A DNA stretch of 64,000 nucleotides from Candidula unifasciata (Eukaryota > Mollusca > Gastropoda > Stylommatophora > Geomitridae), in NCBI GenBank assembly GCA_905116865.2, contig CAJHNH020006223.1, positions 541,504 through 605,503 on the forward strand, given 5' to 3'. The position numbers and the translations under genes were made by a program. Shown piece by piece: positions 1 through 10,159 of the stretch (its first letter is position 1; every line of letters starts with the position of its first letter). A model generated the notes under the pieces. The model made no database searches. It saw nothing but the letters and a program-made list of their open reading frames with translations, and was not told where the DNA came from.

Positions 1-113
1 CAACCTGGGAGACAAGGTCACTTTTGAAAAAAGTTCGGCTCCGTCAGGACGCGAACCCACGACCTTCCGATCCGCACGCGAGCGTCTAGCCGCCAACGAA
101 ACGGCGACTCCCA
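1..113 (-). repeat. SINE-2 copy, cut by window edge
   Basis: The plus strand shows the reverse complement of a tRNA-derived SINE whose head reads GCGTAGTGGCTAGACGCT (A-box-like), followed by a GGTTCG B-box-like stretch. It matches the fuller copy at 1250-1512 over the head and the run of T/A that follows it. The body continues left of the window. Confidence 0.75.
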
Positions 114-125
114 ACGGTTAGGTGA

Positions 126-160
126 TTAAATATAATTAATTAATTAATTAATTAATTAAT
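126..160. repeat. TTAA/ATTA microsatellite
   Basis: About eight units of an ATTA-type tetranucleotide directly follow the SINE-2 head. No function is suggested. Confidence 0.85.
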
Positions 161-184
161 CGCATATTTCTAACCATATTAACT

Positions 185-490
185 TTCCGTGTGGGTCTCG
201 GGGACTCACTGTGTGTATGGAGGGGGGGGGGAGGGAGGGGTGGATACAGAATAAACCCACTGCCTCATTGATATCATGTCGTAAGAGTCGACTAGTTGCG
301 GGTTTCTTTCGCAGTCGGAGAGCGACTGCCTGAGAGGTAAGGAACTAGAAGTCTGCCCACAAATAAGCCAGGTCTGTAAAACGGATGTGCATCAAAACTC
401 AAATTCCGGAGAGAAAAAAAAAAACAGGAGTCCATTAGCGGACTAACAACAATAACCTTCCGCCGAAGTTTACAGCCGAAGGACGCGAGA
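185..490. repeat. Repeat-5 copy (dispersed repeat)
   Basis: This stretch shares an ordered series of blocks (GTGTGGGT, AATARACCCACTGCC, AAGAGTCGACTA, AAATAAGCCAG, TGTACACnCAAAAC, CCGCCGGAnTTTACAGCCGG) with 1823-2090, 17178-17435 and, in part, 15236-15300 and 28003-28185. It has no coding potential I can see. Copies tend to end in GAA-rich sequence, consistent with a retroposed short element, but I find no clear tRNA promoter. Confidence 0.65.
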
Positions 491-600
491 GTGTTCGTTA
501 TAATCATTTAAGTTCTTATGTTCCTGTTGCTTTTTTCTGCCATTTTATTTATTATATTTGTTAACTGATATTGTAAAGTCGTCCCTATGTGGAATGTAAC

Positions 601-800
601 GTTTTTATTATTTAAAGCCCCACCCTGGCTTCTGCCAAGGGCCCTGAATAAAGCCGGGGCATAAATATGGCCTAGCCATAGATATAGCCTAACAGCTGAA
701 AGGGATTTCTGGGACCTCTCCACGGGTGATCCTCATCCGCATTGTGGCACTTTGTGTCACTGGGTGTTTATCACTTGTGTGATGTCCTGGTGGGGTACAA
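601..800 (+). repeat. Repeat-4 copy (short element with LINE-like 3' tail)
   Basis: It begins with an AAGCCCCACCCTGGCT block, passes through GGGGCATAAATATGGCC and ends with TTTCTGGGACCTCTCCACGG ... TGTGTGATGTCCTGGTGGGG. The same blocks occur at 29551-29752, 43414-43565, 56765-56955 and 58264-58490. The last ~100 bp also match the sequence following the LINE ORF2 at 20429-20545, suggesting a SINE that borrows a LINE 3' tail. Confidence 0.7.
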
Positions 801-892
801 CTACCTACCTACCCGGCACTGTGTTTTCAGTGGACGGACAAGTAAACACTTTATAAAGTGCTTTTATCTGCTCATTTTACACAGTCTATAAA

Positions 893-1107
893 GGTTAATT
901 GCTTATCCTTTACAGGACGTAGCAGAACTAACCCCAACAGTTTTTCTAGGCAAATTTACGTCCAGTAGTTCACCATTGCTCCTAAACGGTCGGCTTACTT
1001 GATACCACTGTCGAAACAAATGCAAGGCGTATGACCCCCAGCTGGGTGCGAACCCGGCATCCCGGCATTACGAAGCGTTCGCATCGACTTAGCCACAGAG
1101 CCGACAC
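893..1107 (-). repeat. SINE-1 copy (tRNA-derived)
   Basis: Read on the minus strand it starts GTGTCGGCTCTGTGGCTAAG (A-box-like), carries GGGTTCGAnnCC-type B-box sequence and ends with CTGTAAAGGATAnGCAAnTAA. It belongs to the family whose boundaries are fixed by target-site duplications at 31181-31412. It lies left of tetraspanin exon 3. Confidence 0.85.
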
Positions 1108-1249
1108 ACGATCTATAGCACACCTGTTATTGTTTGCGTACACTCTATCGGGATCCCCCCCCCCCCCTTTTTTTTTTTCCTCTGGTAAAGACCGATCGAA
1201 ACTTCAGGTTGCAGTTTCGTAACCTTTCCCGCTCCCTCCCCAACCAGTA

Positions 1250-1512
1250 AAAAGTAAAGGTCCCTTTTCCACGCCTAAACAGGGCATATAGGGCTAGACC
1301 TATATTTTATAGACTAATCGGCACAAGTAGGTGATGTGTTCAGGTTCACACCGGCCGCCTTTATCTCCCGGGACTGCACCCGGTACCCACTCAAGGCTGG
1401 GTCAACCTGGTGGTCAAAGTCATTTTGAAAAAAAAGTCCGGCTCCGCCAGGGAACGAATTCACGATCTTCCGATCCGTGGGCGAGCGTCTAGCCACTACG
1501 CCAAGGCAACTC
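1250..1512 (-). repeat. SINE-2 copy, near full length
   Basis: The minus-strand reading is tRNA-like head (GCGTAGTGGCTAGACGCTCG, GGAAGATCGTG, TTCG), then a GGCGGAGCCGGACTTTTTT segment, then a body ending in GGGCTAGACCTATA (plus-strand reading) and a TTTCC...TTTAC tail. It defines the family better than the other copies. Confidence 0.8.
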
Positions 1513-1618
1513 CCTCACCCAGTAAATCTTATTCAGTTCTGTTCTGAGTTTTGTTGAGTTAATGTAACTTCACTAAAATACTCATGCTGAATAGATTCAG
1601 TATGTGTAATCTACTTAC

Positions 1619-1748
1619 TGTGCCTAGGAGACAAGTGTTTCCCCTTACGACACCGCAGCAGCCTATGGAGGTGACGATGATGATGAGGATACCAAAGACG
1701 ACCAGGACAACTGATAGGATGCTCGTCAAATCTTTCTCGCCCGTGTCA
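1619..1748 (-). CDS. Tetraspanin exon 3 (TM2)
   Basis: A 130-nt minus-strand exon preceded by a strong polypyrimidine tract and CAG, and followed by a GTAAGT donor at 1618-1613. One leading base completes a split codon; the remaining 43 codons give a short acidic linker (DTGEKDLTS) and a hydrophobic TM2 (ILSVVLVVFGILIIIVTSI). This ends in GCCGVVRGNTCLL, the tetraspanin signature at the end of TM2 and start of the inner loop. Its phase fits exon 2 at 5159-5026. Tetraspanins are four-span membrane organisers; EC2, TM3 and TM4 are not in the window and must lie to the left. Family assignment is firm from three independent exons. The exact paralogue is not identifiable. Confidence 0.85.
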
Positions 1749-1822
1749 CTGAAAGAGGAAAAAAAAAACAGTAAAAATATGTCGATGTCTCTTTAAAGAC
1801 CGTCTTATCGTATCTTCTTCAT

Positions 1823-2090
1823 TTTCCGTGTGGGTTCCGGGGGCCCCGTTATGGGGACAAGCAAGAATAGACCTACTGCTTCCTCAACAAGCGTGTCGTA
1901 GGAGTGACTGGTTGGAGACGAAGTCGGAGTGCCTCTGCCCTAGTGGTAAGAAACAGCCAACTGCACAAAGATAAGCCAGTAGAAACTGATGTACACTCAA
2001 AACTTAGACCCTGGCACAAAGCCAAAGTCCATGTGGATGAACAATCAGAACTGTCTACCGGAGCTTATAGTGGGTAAACAAAGAAGCAGA
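1823..2090. repeat. Repeat-5 copy
   Basis: This is a clearer copy of the Repeat-5 family, with the GTGTGGGTTCCGGGGGCCCC start, AGAATAGACCTACTGC, ATAAGCCAGTA and a final CCGGAGCTTATAG block followed by GAAG-rich DNA. It lies just upstream (minus-strand sense) of tetraspanin exon 3, inside intron 2. Confidence 0.7.
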
Positions 2091-2206
2091 GGAAGTATCT
2101 TCATTACCAATATCGACTGTCTAATACTTCTGCTTGCTTCTTTTGCTGTTTGACTTGAGACGGGGCATCACAGAGAGCTATACTAAAGCGGACGTATACC
2201 GAGGTT

Positions 2207-2443
2207 TAAGAAAAGTTACTTACTTATCATTTACAGAACGTTGCAGAATCACCCCAGCGTTTTTTGGTTGTTGTGGTTTTTCTAGGCAAATGCTACGTTC
2301 ATTAGTTTGCCACTGCTTCCTCAAATGTCAGCTCTCGGCACAGTCGAAATCAACGCAAGACAAATCGTCTACAGCTGGGATCAAACCCAACACCCCGGTA
2401 TTACAAAGCGCGTTTGTATCGCCTAAGCCACAGACGCCGACAT
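2207..2443 (-). repeat. SINE-1 copy (tRNA-derived)
   Basis: The minus-strand head (TGTCGGCGTCTGTGGCTTAG), a GGGTTTGATCCCAGCTG B-box region and the terminal CGTTCTGTAAATGATAAG match the SINE-1 family with scattered substitutions. It lies in tetraspanin intron 2. Confidence 0.8.
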
Positions 2444-2445
2444 AC

Positions 2446-2998
2446 AGAAGAACCACTGTTAGTGACTTTCATCAGTTTTATACAAAGTTTCATCATCATC
2501 AAGTGCCTTGTCAGCTGGCAAACAGTTTACCTGGAATTAAATATGTGGCTTATTTTCGGAAGGCTCCTCATACAACCAGATTGCTTTTAGTATATTTAAT
2601 CTGGTCAGCATGTCACTAAAGCGGGGGTTGATATTAAATACCTGATGACTGTATTGATTACTCACAATTCATTCAGAAATTACACCACCTGTGAATTCAC
2701 AAACAAACGCACACCTGCTACACTTCGTTACATACAAGGACAATGTGCACTTATAGAATATTTTTGGTTATTTATGTACACACTTTTAACTGGAGCATAT
2801 TGATTGAGGTGTGGGAGAACTGTACTCACGTAAGCGTGAGCAAACGAACACACACACATACAAGTACATACACAAACACACTCACAATACCAGGGCCGCC
2901 AACGCAAAGAAAACATCTAAGAACTGAGCCCTTTTATAATTGTCTAGAGTCCAACAAGGGTCTCAATAGGTTTGAGTCTTGTTTAAGTATGCAGTTAT
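2446..2998. other. Intron 2 sequence, mostly unassigned
   Basis: Around 2500-2545 the minus strand reads GCCAGCTGACAAGGCACTTGATGATGATG, the 3' end of the TGA-tailed LINE family also seen at 6119-6560 and 25540-26262. The rest holds a short CA-rich stretch (about 2850-2885) and nothing I can assign. Confidence 0.4.
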
Positions 2999-3007
2999 TA
3001 TTATTAC

Positions 3008-3067
<60 letters not shown>
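2999..3067. repeat. (TTA)n microsatellite
   Basis: About 23 ATT/TTA triplets with one early interruption. The poly-Leu and poly-Asn reading frames across it are artefacts of the repeat. Confidence 0.95.
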
Positions 3068-3329
3068 GTAAATGGCAGAATATCAAATAATTTGTTTCAG
3101 GTAATATGAAGGGATTAAACAAATACTGAAATCGAGAACATCTATACAATGTAGGCGTATCATTTATCCCCCTTTCCTATATTGTCGTGGAATGTGATCT
3201 GAGCCTCCTAACATTTTTACTGGGGGGGAGGGGGAGAATAGAGGAGAGGGTGGTGGTGGGGGAGGGGAGGGGGGGGAGGGGGGCGCTCAATGTGTCTTAA
3301 CTCCCAGATTCTGGCGTCTATGATAACAC

Positions 3330-3540
3330 CCTCATTCACATGTGTGGTAGACTCGTCTGATACCAAACTATCTTCGGTTCAAGTCTCACCAAAAATCAAA
3401 ATTATTATAACTACGTGGCGTCCAGTGACACGATGATCACATTAGCCACCCAGTGCCACCCAGGTCTATAACATATATTTCTAGCCGTATATATCCAATA
3501 CGCCTGAGGGGGTGGAAAACGGTCTTTTAGATTTGTTTTT
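3330..3540 (+). repeat. tRNA-derived SINE, SINE-2-like
   Basis: The head GTGGTAGACTCG (A-box-like), followed by CGGTTCAAGTCTC (close to the B-box consensus GGTTCRANTCC), resembles a tRNA promoter. The end, ATACGCCTGAGGGGGTGGAAAA, resembles the SINE-2 tail seen at 39643-39760. It is a diverged copy or a related family. Confidence 0.5.
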
Positions 3541-3830
3541 TTACGTGGCCCCTACACAATCTATACGGGCAAAGCAGCCGTGAAATAGTTATCCATATAG
3601 TGTATTCTGGTCAAGTAACTGTCTCGTAGAATCTTGTCTGGCTCTGTGTTATTTAACAGAATGTCTTCCCATTGTTTAACTTAAATAACCTGGTCACAAA
3701 CAAATCAAGCTGCACGGTGTATCGTTGAATTTTCGGTAAAGAGATGAATGGTCCTGCTTGACAATGCGATTTATGTAATTCCGCAAAAATGACTAATTTT
3801 GTTTGGGCTTCATTATATGTTAGTGTAACT
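3541..3830. other. Unassigned intron 2 sequence
   Basis: AT-rich and without a convincing reading frame. The stretch after about 3838 shares roughly 75 bp with 61470-61545 (blocks CGAGATACAG, TTGTGCA, TTTGTGTC), an unnamed repeat. Confidence 0.3.
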
Positions 3831-3929
3831 ATCTAGTAATGCACTGGCGAGATACAGAGACATATTCCAGGCAACAGCTTGTGCAATGTATTTTTTGTGT
3901 CCACATTTTTAAAAACCTTTATTTGCCTG

Positions 3930-4812
3930 ACGCCACGCCTTTCCAACTTGGTCCTGGAGAAAATTTTAAGGAAATTGAGACAAGAGTGTACTACAGGAGA
4001 AACTACAAGAATACTTGGTTATGCAGGTGACACTGATATTGCTGGAGAGAATGAACTTGAGACTGTAAAAACACTGACTCTCTTGAAAGAAGCAACCTAC
4101 AACATAGGAGTAGTTATCAATCAAGAATACATGATAAAAACAATACAGGGACAGGATATAAACTCTGACCACACAAAAAGTCGATAATATGAAAATCAAG
4201 CGAACGGAAACATATAAGTACTTGGGTGCAAGCTTCAAGTACTCCAACATGTTAAGAGAAGAAATACAATCTATAATACAATCTTGAAATAACGTGTACT
4301 ATGCACTTCAACATTTGCTAAAGTCAAAGTCTCTATCTTGCAACACGAAGATCAAAATATATGAAACATTGAAAAAAGCAGTCTTTTTATTTGGCTCAAA
4401 AACCCGGAGCATACTAAAAGAGATGAATTCTTATTTCACATTTTCGAAAACAATCTTACAATGAACCTTTGGACCCATCAAAGATGCAAACAGTGGGGAA
4501 GGGTGAGTAAAAAGCAACAACAAAATTCATAATCTGTTTAGATAACCATTGATCACTGGCGTCACAAAAGCTAATAGTCTGAAATGGCTGGGGCATATTG
4601 AGTCCGTGTCAGATGACAGAGAGGTTAAAGACTATATACACAAGGGAACTGAATGGTCGTAGACCACGAGATAGACCAGGAAGACCATGGAGAGATAATA
4701 CCCATACAGATCTGCAAATACTTGATATCACCTACTGGAAAGAGAAGGCCAACAGGAGATATCAATGGAGAAGGGTGATATCTGCAGCAATGAACATCAA
4801 GGGCTCGGAATG
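3930..4812 (+). pseudogene. LINE reverse-transcriptase 3' half, decayed
   Basis: Broken frames read GYAGDTDIAGENELETVKTL (a relic of the RT active-site region, YADD decayed to YAGD), then KRTETYKYLGASF, then a C-terminal KWLGHIESVSDDR and GRRPRDRPGRPWRDN segment. These are the usual downstream motifs of a non-LTR retrotransposon ORF2. Several stops and frameshifts interrupt it, and it runs into a (GAA)n tract at 4813 as an apparent 3' tail. It sits inside tetraspanin intron 2. Clade is uncertain. Confidence 0.65.
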
Positions 4813-4878
4813 CTGAAGAAGAAGAAGAAGAAGAAGAAGAAGAAGAAGAAGAAGAAGAAGAAGAAGAAGAAGAAGAAG

Positions 4879-4909
<31 letters not shown>
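4813..4909. repeat. (GAA)n microsatellite, LINE tail
   Basis: About 32 GAA units directly follow the decayed LINE end at 4812, so the tract probably grew from its 3' tail. Confidence 0.95.
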
Positions 4910-5025
4910 TATGTGTTGCTCTATGTTTTGTTTCCAGATATTATTTCTTGTTCGATGTGTTATTCTAGCTGTGTGTAATTTCTAGCTTTGTATCTTACAT
5001 GACTCATCAACACGGCGTATTTGAC

Positions 5026-5159
5026 CTCACAAGAGCAAACCTGTAGATGATCTGGTACTCCTCGTTAGGTTCCATCACCGTCATCCGTTGGGCTACGTGA
5101 CGGCCGCTGTCGTCCATTATCAACCAGACACCCACCGATAGAAGAGCACATCCCAGCAG
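5026..5159 (-). CDS. Tetraspanin exon 2 (TM1 and EC1)
   Basis: A minus-strand exon starting right after a TTATTCCTCCGCAG acceptor. It encodes LLGCALLSVGVWLIMDD (most of TM1, with the tetraspanin G-x-x-L-x-x-G-x-W-L pattern) and the small outer loop ending in NEEYQIIYRFALV. It begins in phase 0, matching exon 1, whose last codon is the Trp of FNFSLW. The 3' border is uncertain: ending at 5026 (GTCAAA) or 5041 (GTTTGC) both give the phase needed for exon 3, while the best-looking donor, GTGAGG at 5030, would give a stop on direct joining. Either choice yields a typical tetraspanin TM1-EC1-TM2 order. No other gene family with this combination comes to mind. Confidence 0.8.
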
Positions 5160-6110
5160 CTGCGGAGGAATAAGGTACACAATACTAGGCATGTTACCGA
5201 GCCAATACGGATTAGTTAGGATCACGTTAATCTCCCCAAATAGAGTAGGTCACTTTTCATTCACAAGTTTGTTAGGCTGGTCGATTTACTGAAGTTTACG
5301 GGTGTGTCCCGCCCTGTTTTTTGTTTCGTTGTCTTTTACGTTTTTATTTCGAGAAAGATAATGCCTGTGACATAGGTTGCAGCACTCTCTAGGGGGTGTT
5401 GTGTTAGGGTCAGTTTCTCCGTTTTGGAGTGTTAAAAGCTCTGACGTGCTGAAATATACAACACGCCATATCAACAGCATCGCGGAACAATACTCTGACC
5501 TTGTGCGAAGGTCACGGGGCTCAGGAACTACCAGGTCATGGGGATCAGGAACTACTAATCAGAATGGAGCTAGTGTGTATACTGGAAAAGGGGGGGGGGG
5601 GGGGGTGGGGGGCTGGGTAGACTAACGTTACGTGTTCCGGTAACTATTGCTTTCTATTTTTATATTGTTTATTCTGTATCGGAGATGCGGTTATAAAGAA
5701 GAATCGGTACTACTTAAGAAAGTCACCATTTGTTCGGGTGCGAAATTTCTTGGCCGTTCCACGGGCTGTACTATGTTCTAGGGGTGTTATGAGATGCTTT
5801 CCTTCGTCGTCTATACACACCGTGCGGAAAACTGGCTCCCGTTCGTTCGACGCGGTCAACACTCTGTGTTCCAGAGAAAAGTGCGCAGTTTTTTTTTTTG
5901 CAACTCTTTGTTCTCTAAACGTTTCTGGACTGTGTTGTTGCTGTAAATAGCTCAGGCGTCGAAGGCGCCTGTGTGCAAGAAGAAATACTGCAGAGGGAAG
6001 CATAGGAGGGGTGACGGTTCGGGAGTATCAAATCATTGATGTTTTTGTTTTTGTACGCTCGTTGGCGGTGGCTCTCGTCGATGGTGGATGTGCTTAAAAC
6101 GTCCAAAACG
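5160..6110. other. Tetraspanin intron 1, unassigned part
   Basis: No exon or named repeat is recognisable apart from a long G run at about 5589-5610. Open frames on both strands around 5710-6003 overlap each other and show no family motif. Confidence 0.3.
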
Positions 6111-6118
6111 AACATCCC

Positions 6119-6560
6119 TTGAACACAGGACAGCCCGTGGGAACCGCTACAATATTTCGCAGCCGAACGACCTGGGTGAATTTCGCTAGTAGTACTGAAG
6201 AATCTTTAGAATTCCTTGAACAGCCAAAAAAGAGCAACCCAGATGTTTTGAAAGAGGCAAGGGCTCGAAGACAGCTTTTCACAAACATCAGAAAAAGAAA
6301 GTCAACATCTTGTGTGTGTGTATATGGGGGGGGGGGGGGAGGCAGGGAGGGGTGGGGGGTTGTTATGACAACAAGGAAACTAAAACATATTGTGACAACT
6401 GGGAATATGTGTAGAAAAATACACAGAGGAAGACAACACAAGACGATTCTTGACGGCGTTTTGTCATGGTATGGAAGCGGCGTCACCACACGAATTCATA
6501 CACGCAGGTGAATATCGCAGACCTTTGAGAGGTATGGTCACCAATGCCAGTCGGCGCGGT
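6119..6560 (+). pseudogene. LINE ORF2 C-terminus with (TGA)n tail
   Basis: Frames read PDVLKEARARRQLFTNIRKRK, then after a G-run KIHRGRQHKTILDGVLSW, then a final block NASRHGT-like followed by TGATGATGATAA. The same ordered motifs occur at 25540-26262 and in the LINE at 49620-51756, all ending in TGA/ATG microsatellite tails. It is a 5'-truncated non-LTR retrotransposon inside the tetraspanin intron. Confidence 0.65.
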
Positions 6561-7755
6561 ACTTGATGATGATAATTATTTCATATTTCTACCTCTTTCC
6601 TCTGCATCTATGAGTGCCTACCAATAAAGGTGTAAATCTATTCAAAACTAAATGTCATAGGAAGTAAATGCGCGCGGAGTGATGTTGAGAATATCACCCA
6701 TGGCACAAACGACAAGTAAACGTTCCGGCTAAAGAGCCTTCACTAGCACGATATAAAAATCTACAATTCCACAAGTAGGAACAAGAACACACAAAATTCA
6801 CCTAATTGATGTATCTCCGATAGAAATCACATCGCCGTCAGGCCCGTAGACTTTGAAAACATACTGTCGTAATTTATTCATCAATTCTACAACGCCGGTA
6901 ACAGATGGCTGTCACAGCTTTATGAGACCTAGCCGAACACCTGTCACGGGCCAGGGAAATTCGTTTCAATTACGACGACAACTTGTGCCACTTTGCACTT
7001 TGCAGAGCGCTATCTGGTCAACTGACTCTGTATTTACATCTCATTTGGCAGAGCTCTTACTTTCTCCCTGTCTCCTTCCCCCATCCCCTCCCATCCCCTC
7101 CCCACCCATCCTTTCCTTAAGGGTTCTTCTTCTTCTTTTGTCATTTCACCGACACCTGGTTGTAACCCAGTGTCGTGGTTTTTTTGTGTGTGGGTATATG
7201 TCTTGGGCTTCTTTTTTTTTGGTTGCAAGTTTCTGCTACACCAATTATGCATCTCTTCGTTGGTCTTTCCTTCGTTTTCCTCCCAGATGTTCTGCTGTAA
7301 AAAGTGTCATATGCAGATTTGTCTGGCTACATTCTCACAAGATGGCTGAACCATTTTATTATTTGTCTGTCAATAAAATGCAGAAACGGTCTTATTCCAA
7401 CTTTCTCTCTAATGCTGGTATTCGTCACCCAGTCTCTTCTTGTGTTGTTACTGACCTTGCGGAGACAGCGCATTTCACGTGTAATTTTCTGTTCTAGTGC
7501 CTTCAGGGCTGCTAACTAAATATTTGATTACCATGCGACCTAACAGCTGTATTCTGGATGGCAGAAGAACAGGTCAAATTCCAGGTAGGCAGCCCTGTTT
7601 AACCTTCATATTGGTTATAATCAGAGTGCCTTTACAAGTAAAACGCCAAGGACTACCATAGTGAACTCTGTAGTCCTGTGTGGGTAATCATTTAAGAAAG
7701 CATAGTTTTGCTATAAATCAGACAAATATTAGTTTCTTTTAATGGTATCCTATTT
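6561..7755. other. Tetraspanin intron 1, unassigned part
   Basis: A long open frame at 6853-7497 has no recognisable domain and is interrupted in neighbouring frames; composition is ordinary. Around 7080-7140 the sequence is a C/T-rich polypyrimidine stretch. I see no named repeat. Confidence 0.3.
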
Positions 7756-7759
7756 CAAG

Positions 7760-8385
7760 ACGTGGAGTCGTACATCTATTTGGACAGAAATGTAGATAAA
7801 GATGGGGGAAATTATAAAGATATTAAAATACGAATACAAAAGCCAAGAGGAGCTTTCATAGCACTAGGAAGTTTGTGGAGGTCAAAAGTAATTAAAACTT
7901 TCACTAAGCTTAAAAATAAAAATTATTCTAATGTAAGTACCGTTGTATGGAATGGGAACAGGAGAACAACTAAGGCAATTAATAATAAACTCCGTTCATT
8001 AGCTGGCGCCTGCGCAGAATAGAGACAATTAAATTGTATGATAGAATCCCTAATGTAGAGCTTTGGGAGAGAAATAAACAAGTTCTAGTTGTCCAAGCGG
8101 TGAAAACACTGACGTTGGATAGGACATACGCTGAGTAAACCTAAGAACAATAAACCTACAATGTCTTTGCACTGGAACCAACAGGAGCGTATACAAAAAG
8201 GAAGGACCCCCCCCCCCACCCTCCCCCCCGTTCCCCCAAAAAAAAACCCGCACACGGAGAAGGAAAAAATGGAGAGAAGTTACAAAGATGGGGAGAACAT
8301 GGCGAAACTGCTTGCGATGGCAAAGTATAGAACGACTTAACGTGAGATGGTTGAGGGCCTATGCTCCACTGGCAGTTAGAGAGAT
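7760..8385 (+). pseudogene. LINE ORF2 C-terminal region, decayed
   Basis: The frame begins YIYLDRNVDKDGG...IKIRIQKPRGAF, a block typical of the region downstream of the RT catalytic box. It continues through WNGNRRTTKAINNKL, IGHTLSKP-like and SLHWN blocks after frameshifts, and ends near GPMLHWQ just before a (TC)n array. These are the ordered C-terminal motifs of a common invertebrate LINE. A fragment of the same family lies at 42120-42205 (RGVSIALGVL). Confidence 0.65.
8207..8229. repeat. Poly-C tract inside LINE relic
   Basis: Interrupted C runs replace part of the expected LINE coding sequence, one of many C or G homopolymers in the window. Confidence 0.8.
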
Positions 8386-8443
8386 AGAAGAAGAAAATTT
8401 GTGTCTTGGTTGCTCTTGGTCTTTATTTTCATGTAATGTCTCT

Positions 8444-8444
8444 T

Positions 8445-8534
<90 letters not shown>
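8444..8534. repeat. (TC)n microsatellite
   Basis: About 45 uninterrupted TC dinucleotides. The Leu-Ser and Arg-Glu frames across it are repeat artefacts. Confidence 0.97.
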
Positions 8535-8537
<3 letters not shown>

Positions 8538-8689
8538 GAGTTTTTTCTTCCAGTTTCCTCTTTCTCTTTGTTTCTGATTCTTTCTGCCAAACAAGTTGTT
8601 TTCAATACACTGTCGTTCTACTTCTTCCAGTTGTCTCTATTAATTTCTCCGCAGACAAAAACACGAATATATGCATAAATTTTTATACA

Positions 8690-9669
8690 CATACTTCAGC
8701 TTTTATTTTAATGTTGGCAAACATTCAAACATGGTTTAACTATGCAGGGTCAGCTTAAATTTAACCCTGCATAGATCTGCGTTGTTTCTTAAGTAAATAA
8801 ATGTTGTTCTTTTGTTTTTGTTACATCCTCCATTTATATTTAGATACTAATGTACTACAGTTCTGTCACATCACAGCGTTTTCCCCATTCTTTCATTAAA
8901 GACACATGTTTTCAGTTTTTGCACCCCCCCCCCCGCCCCCTTCCACACCCAGCTGTATTGCACATGTTGACTTCATGTTGTCGATTACGTTCAGAATAGC
9001 GTGCACTTTTCCCCGTGCCATACCAGCTTTCGCCAGTAGTAGTTTGCGCCATATGTGAGCTGCAGTTCTGGCGTGGGACCGTTAGTTTTCCAGTGGCGAG
9101 GTGTGATCAATATGCACGCATAAGCGGTTTATACCAGATTAAGCGCTAGCAGGTAGCGATTAACCCTTTAAAAGTAAAGTTTGTTTCTTCGACTTTTCGT
9201 TTATTTGAATCAGTAACTGGTAGTTCTCACATGTTACAATGTCTAAATAAATGGCGCAAGCATGCATCGAGCGTTCTTTTCGCTATTTAAATACTGTTAA
9301 CCAGCTTTACGTGCTCAGTGAAACGTAAGCATATTTGTAAAAAAAAAAAAAAAAAATGCTTAACAATAGTAATAAATAGTAAATTAACGCAGTTTTCATT
9401 TGCGGTCGAACATGTAATTAACGATTACAATCGCTTCATGCACGCCTTGCCACTGTACTTTGAACCATCTGACCTTATGTATTTCACTTTACGTGTGCAA
9501 GCTTGAAGATGTTGCTGTGACTGACATGTTTTCCCACTAGTTTTCAAATGAGACAGAGAAGAACATTTTGTGTGATCTCTGCTAGCACAGGAGCCGAGCA
9601 GTTACGCCTGCAGTGATGTCGGAGCCTCGACTAACGACTTGATGGAGAACTGGATTCATCTTAACAAGA
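8690..9669. other. Unassigned, with an 11-bp inverted repeat
   Basis: CTATGCAGGGT at 8740-8750 and its exact complement at 8764-8774 form a perfect 11-bp stem with a 13-base AT-rich loop. I cannot tie it to a gene or element. A poly-C tract lies at about 8924-8940. The rest is AT-rich with no supported feature. Confidence 0.35.
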
Positions 9670-9677
9670 GTTTAATG

Positions 9678-9811
9678 CAGTGGCTCTCAAAGTTCCTGCT
9701 GCCACGACTCTTTAATACAGTTCCCCCATGTTGTGGCGACCCCCAAACAATTATTTTCTTTCATAGCTTCAATGGTCGTGTGTTTTCCGATGGTCTTGAA
9801 AGGGTCGTTCT

Positions 9812-9844
<33 letters not shown>

Positions 9845-9887
9845 ATAAAAAAAAAAAGCGTAGCGACCCTCAGGTTGAGAACCGCTG
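9678..9887. mobile_element. hAT-type MITE, 210 bp
   Basis: The ends are CAGTGGCTCTCAAAGTT and, inverted, CAGCGGTTCTCAACCT, the hobo/Charlie-style CAGnGGTTCTCAA terminus. They are flanked by near-perfect 8-bp duplications (GTTTAATG at 9670-9677 and GTTTAAAG at 9888-9895). There is no coding capacity, and a long poly-C tract (about 9816-9844) sits inside. A related element in opposite orientation is at 38013-38207. Confidence 0.85.
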
Positions 9888-10159
9888 GTTTAAAGGAACA
9901 TGCTGACCCCATCACGCATCGAGTGCCTTTTGGTCTATAAAACTAGGCTTAGCATCAAATGCTTAACGGGTCACCAACATGAACATGGTTGGCCACTTTC
10001 TGTCTGACGTGTTGCTAGAGCAGTAGCCGTGAAGTGGCTAAAAGGTTAGCATTTGTATTTTTGCCGCCCACCTTCGAATTCAGGGGAACAAGAACCAAAC
10101 TTTCGAACTGCTTGTCAAGCTGTCCCATTCGGCTCAAATATGCGGCTAACCGTTGGAAG

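Noticed and set aside
2134..2619. 161-codon plus-strand ORF
   Set aside because: Mostly covers a SINE-1 and a LINE tail in reverse; no domain.
2934..3149. Poly-Asn and poly-Leu proteins around 3 kb
   Set aside because: Both are frames through the (TTA)n microsatellite.
5025..5030. GTGAGG as the donor of tetraspanin exon 2
   Set aside because: The best match to consensus, but it gives phase 0 and an immediate TGA when joined to exon 3; kept only as a possibility if an extra exon exists.
6853..7497. 214-codon plus-strand ORF as a real gene
   Set aside because: Internal transmembrane-like stretches come from pyrimidine-rich sequence; no recognisable family, signal or splice structure, and it lies within a tetraspanin intron on the opposite strand. 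Left as unassigned.
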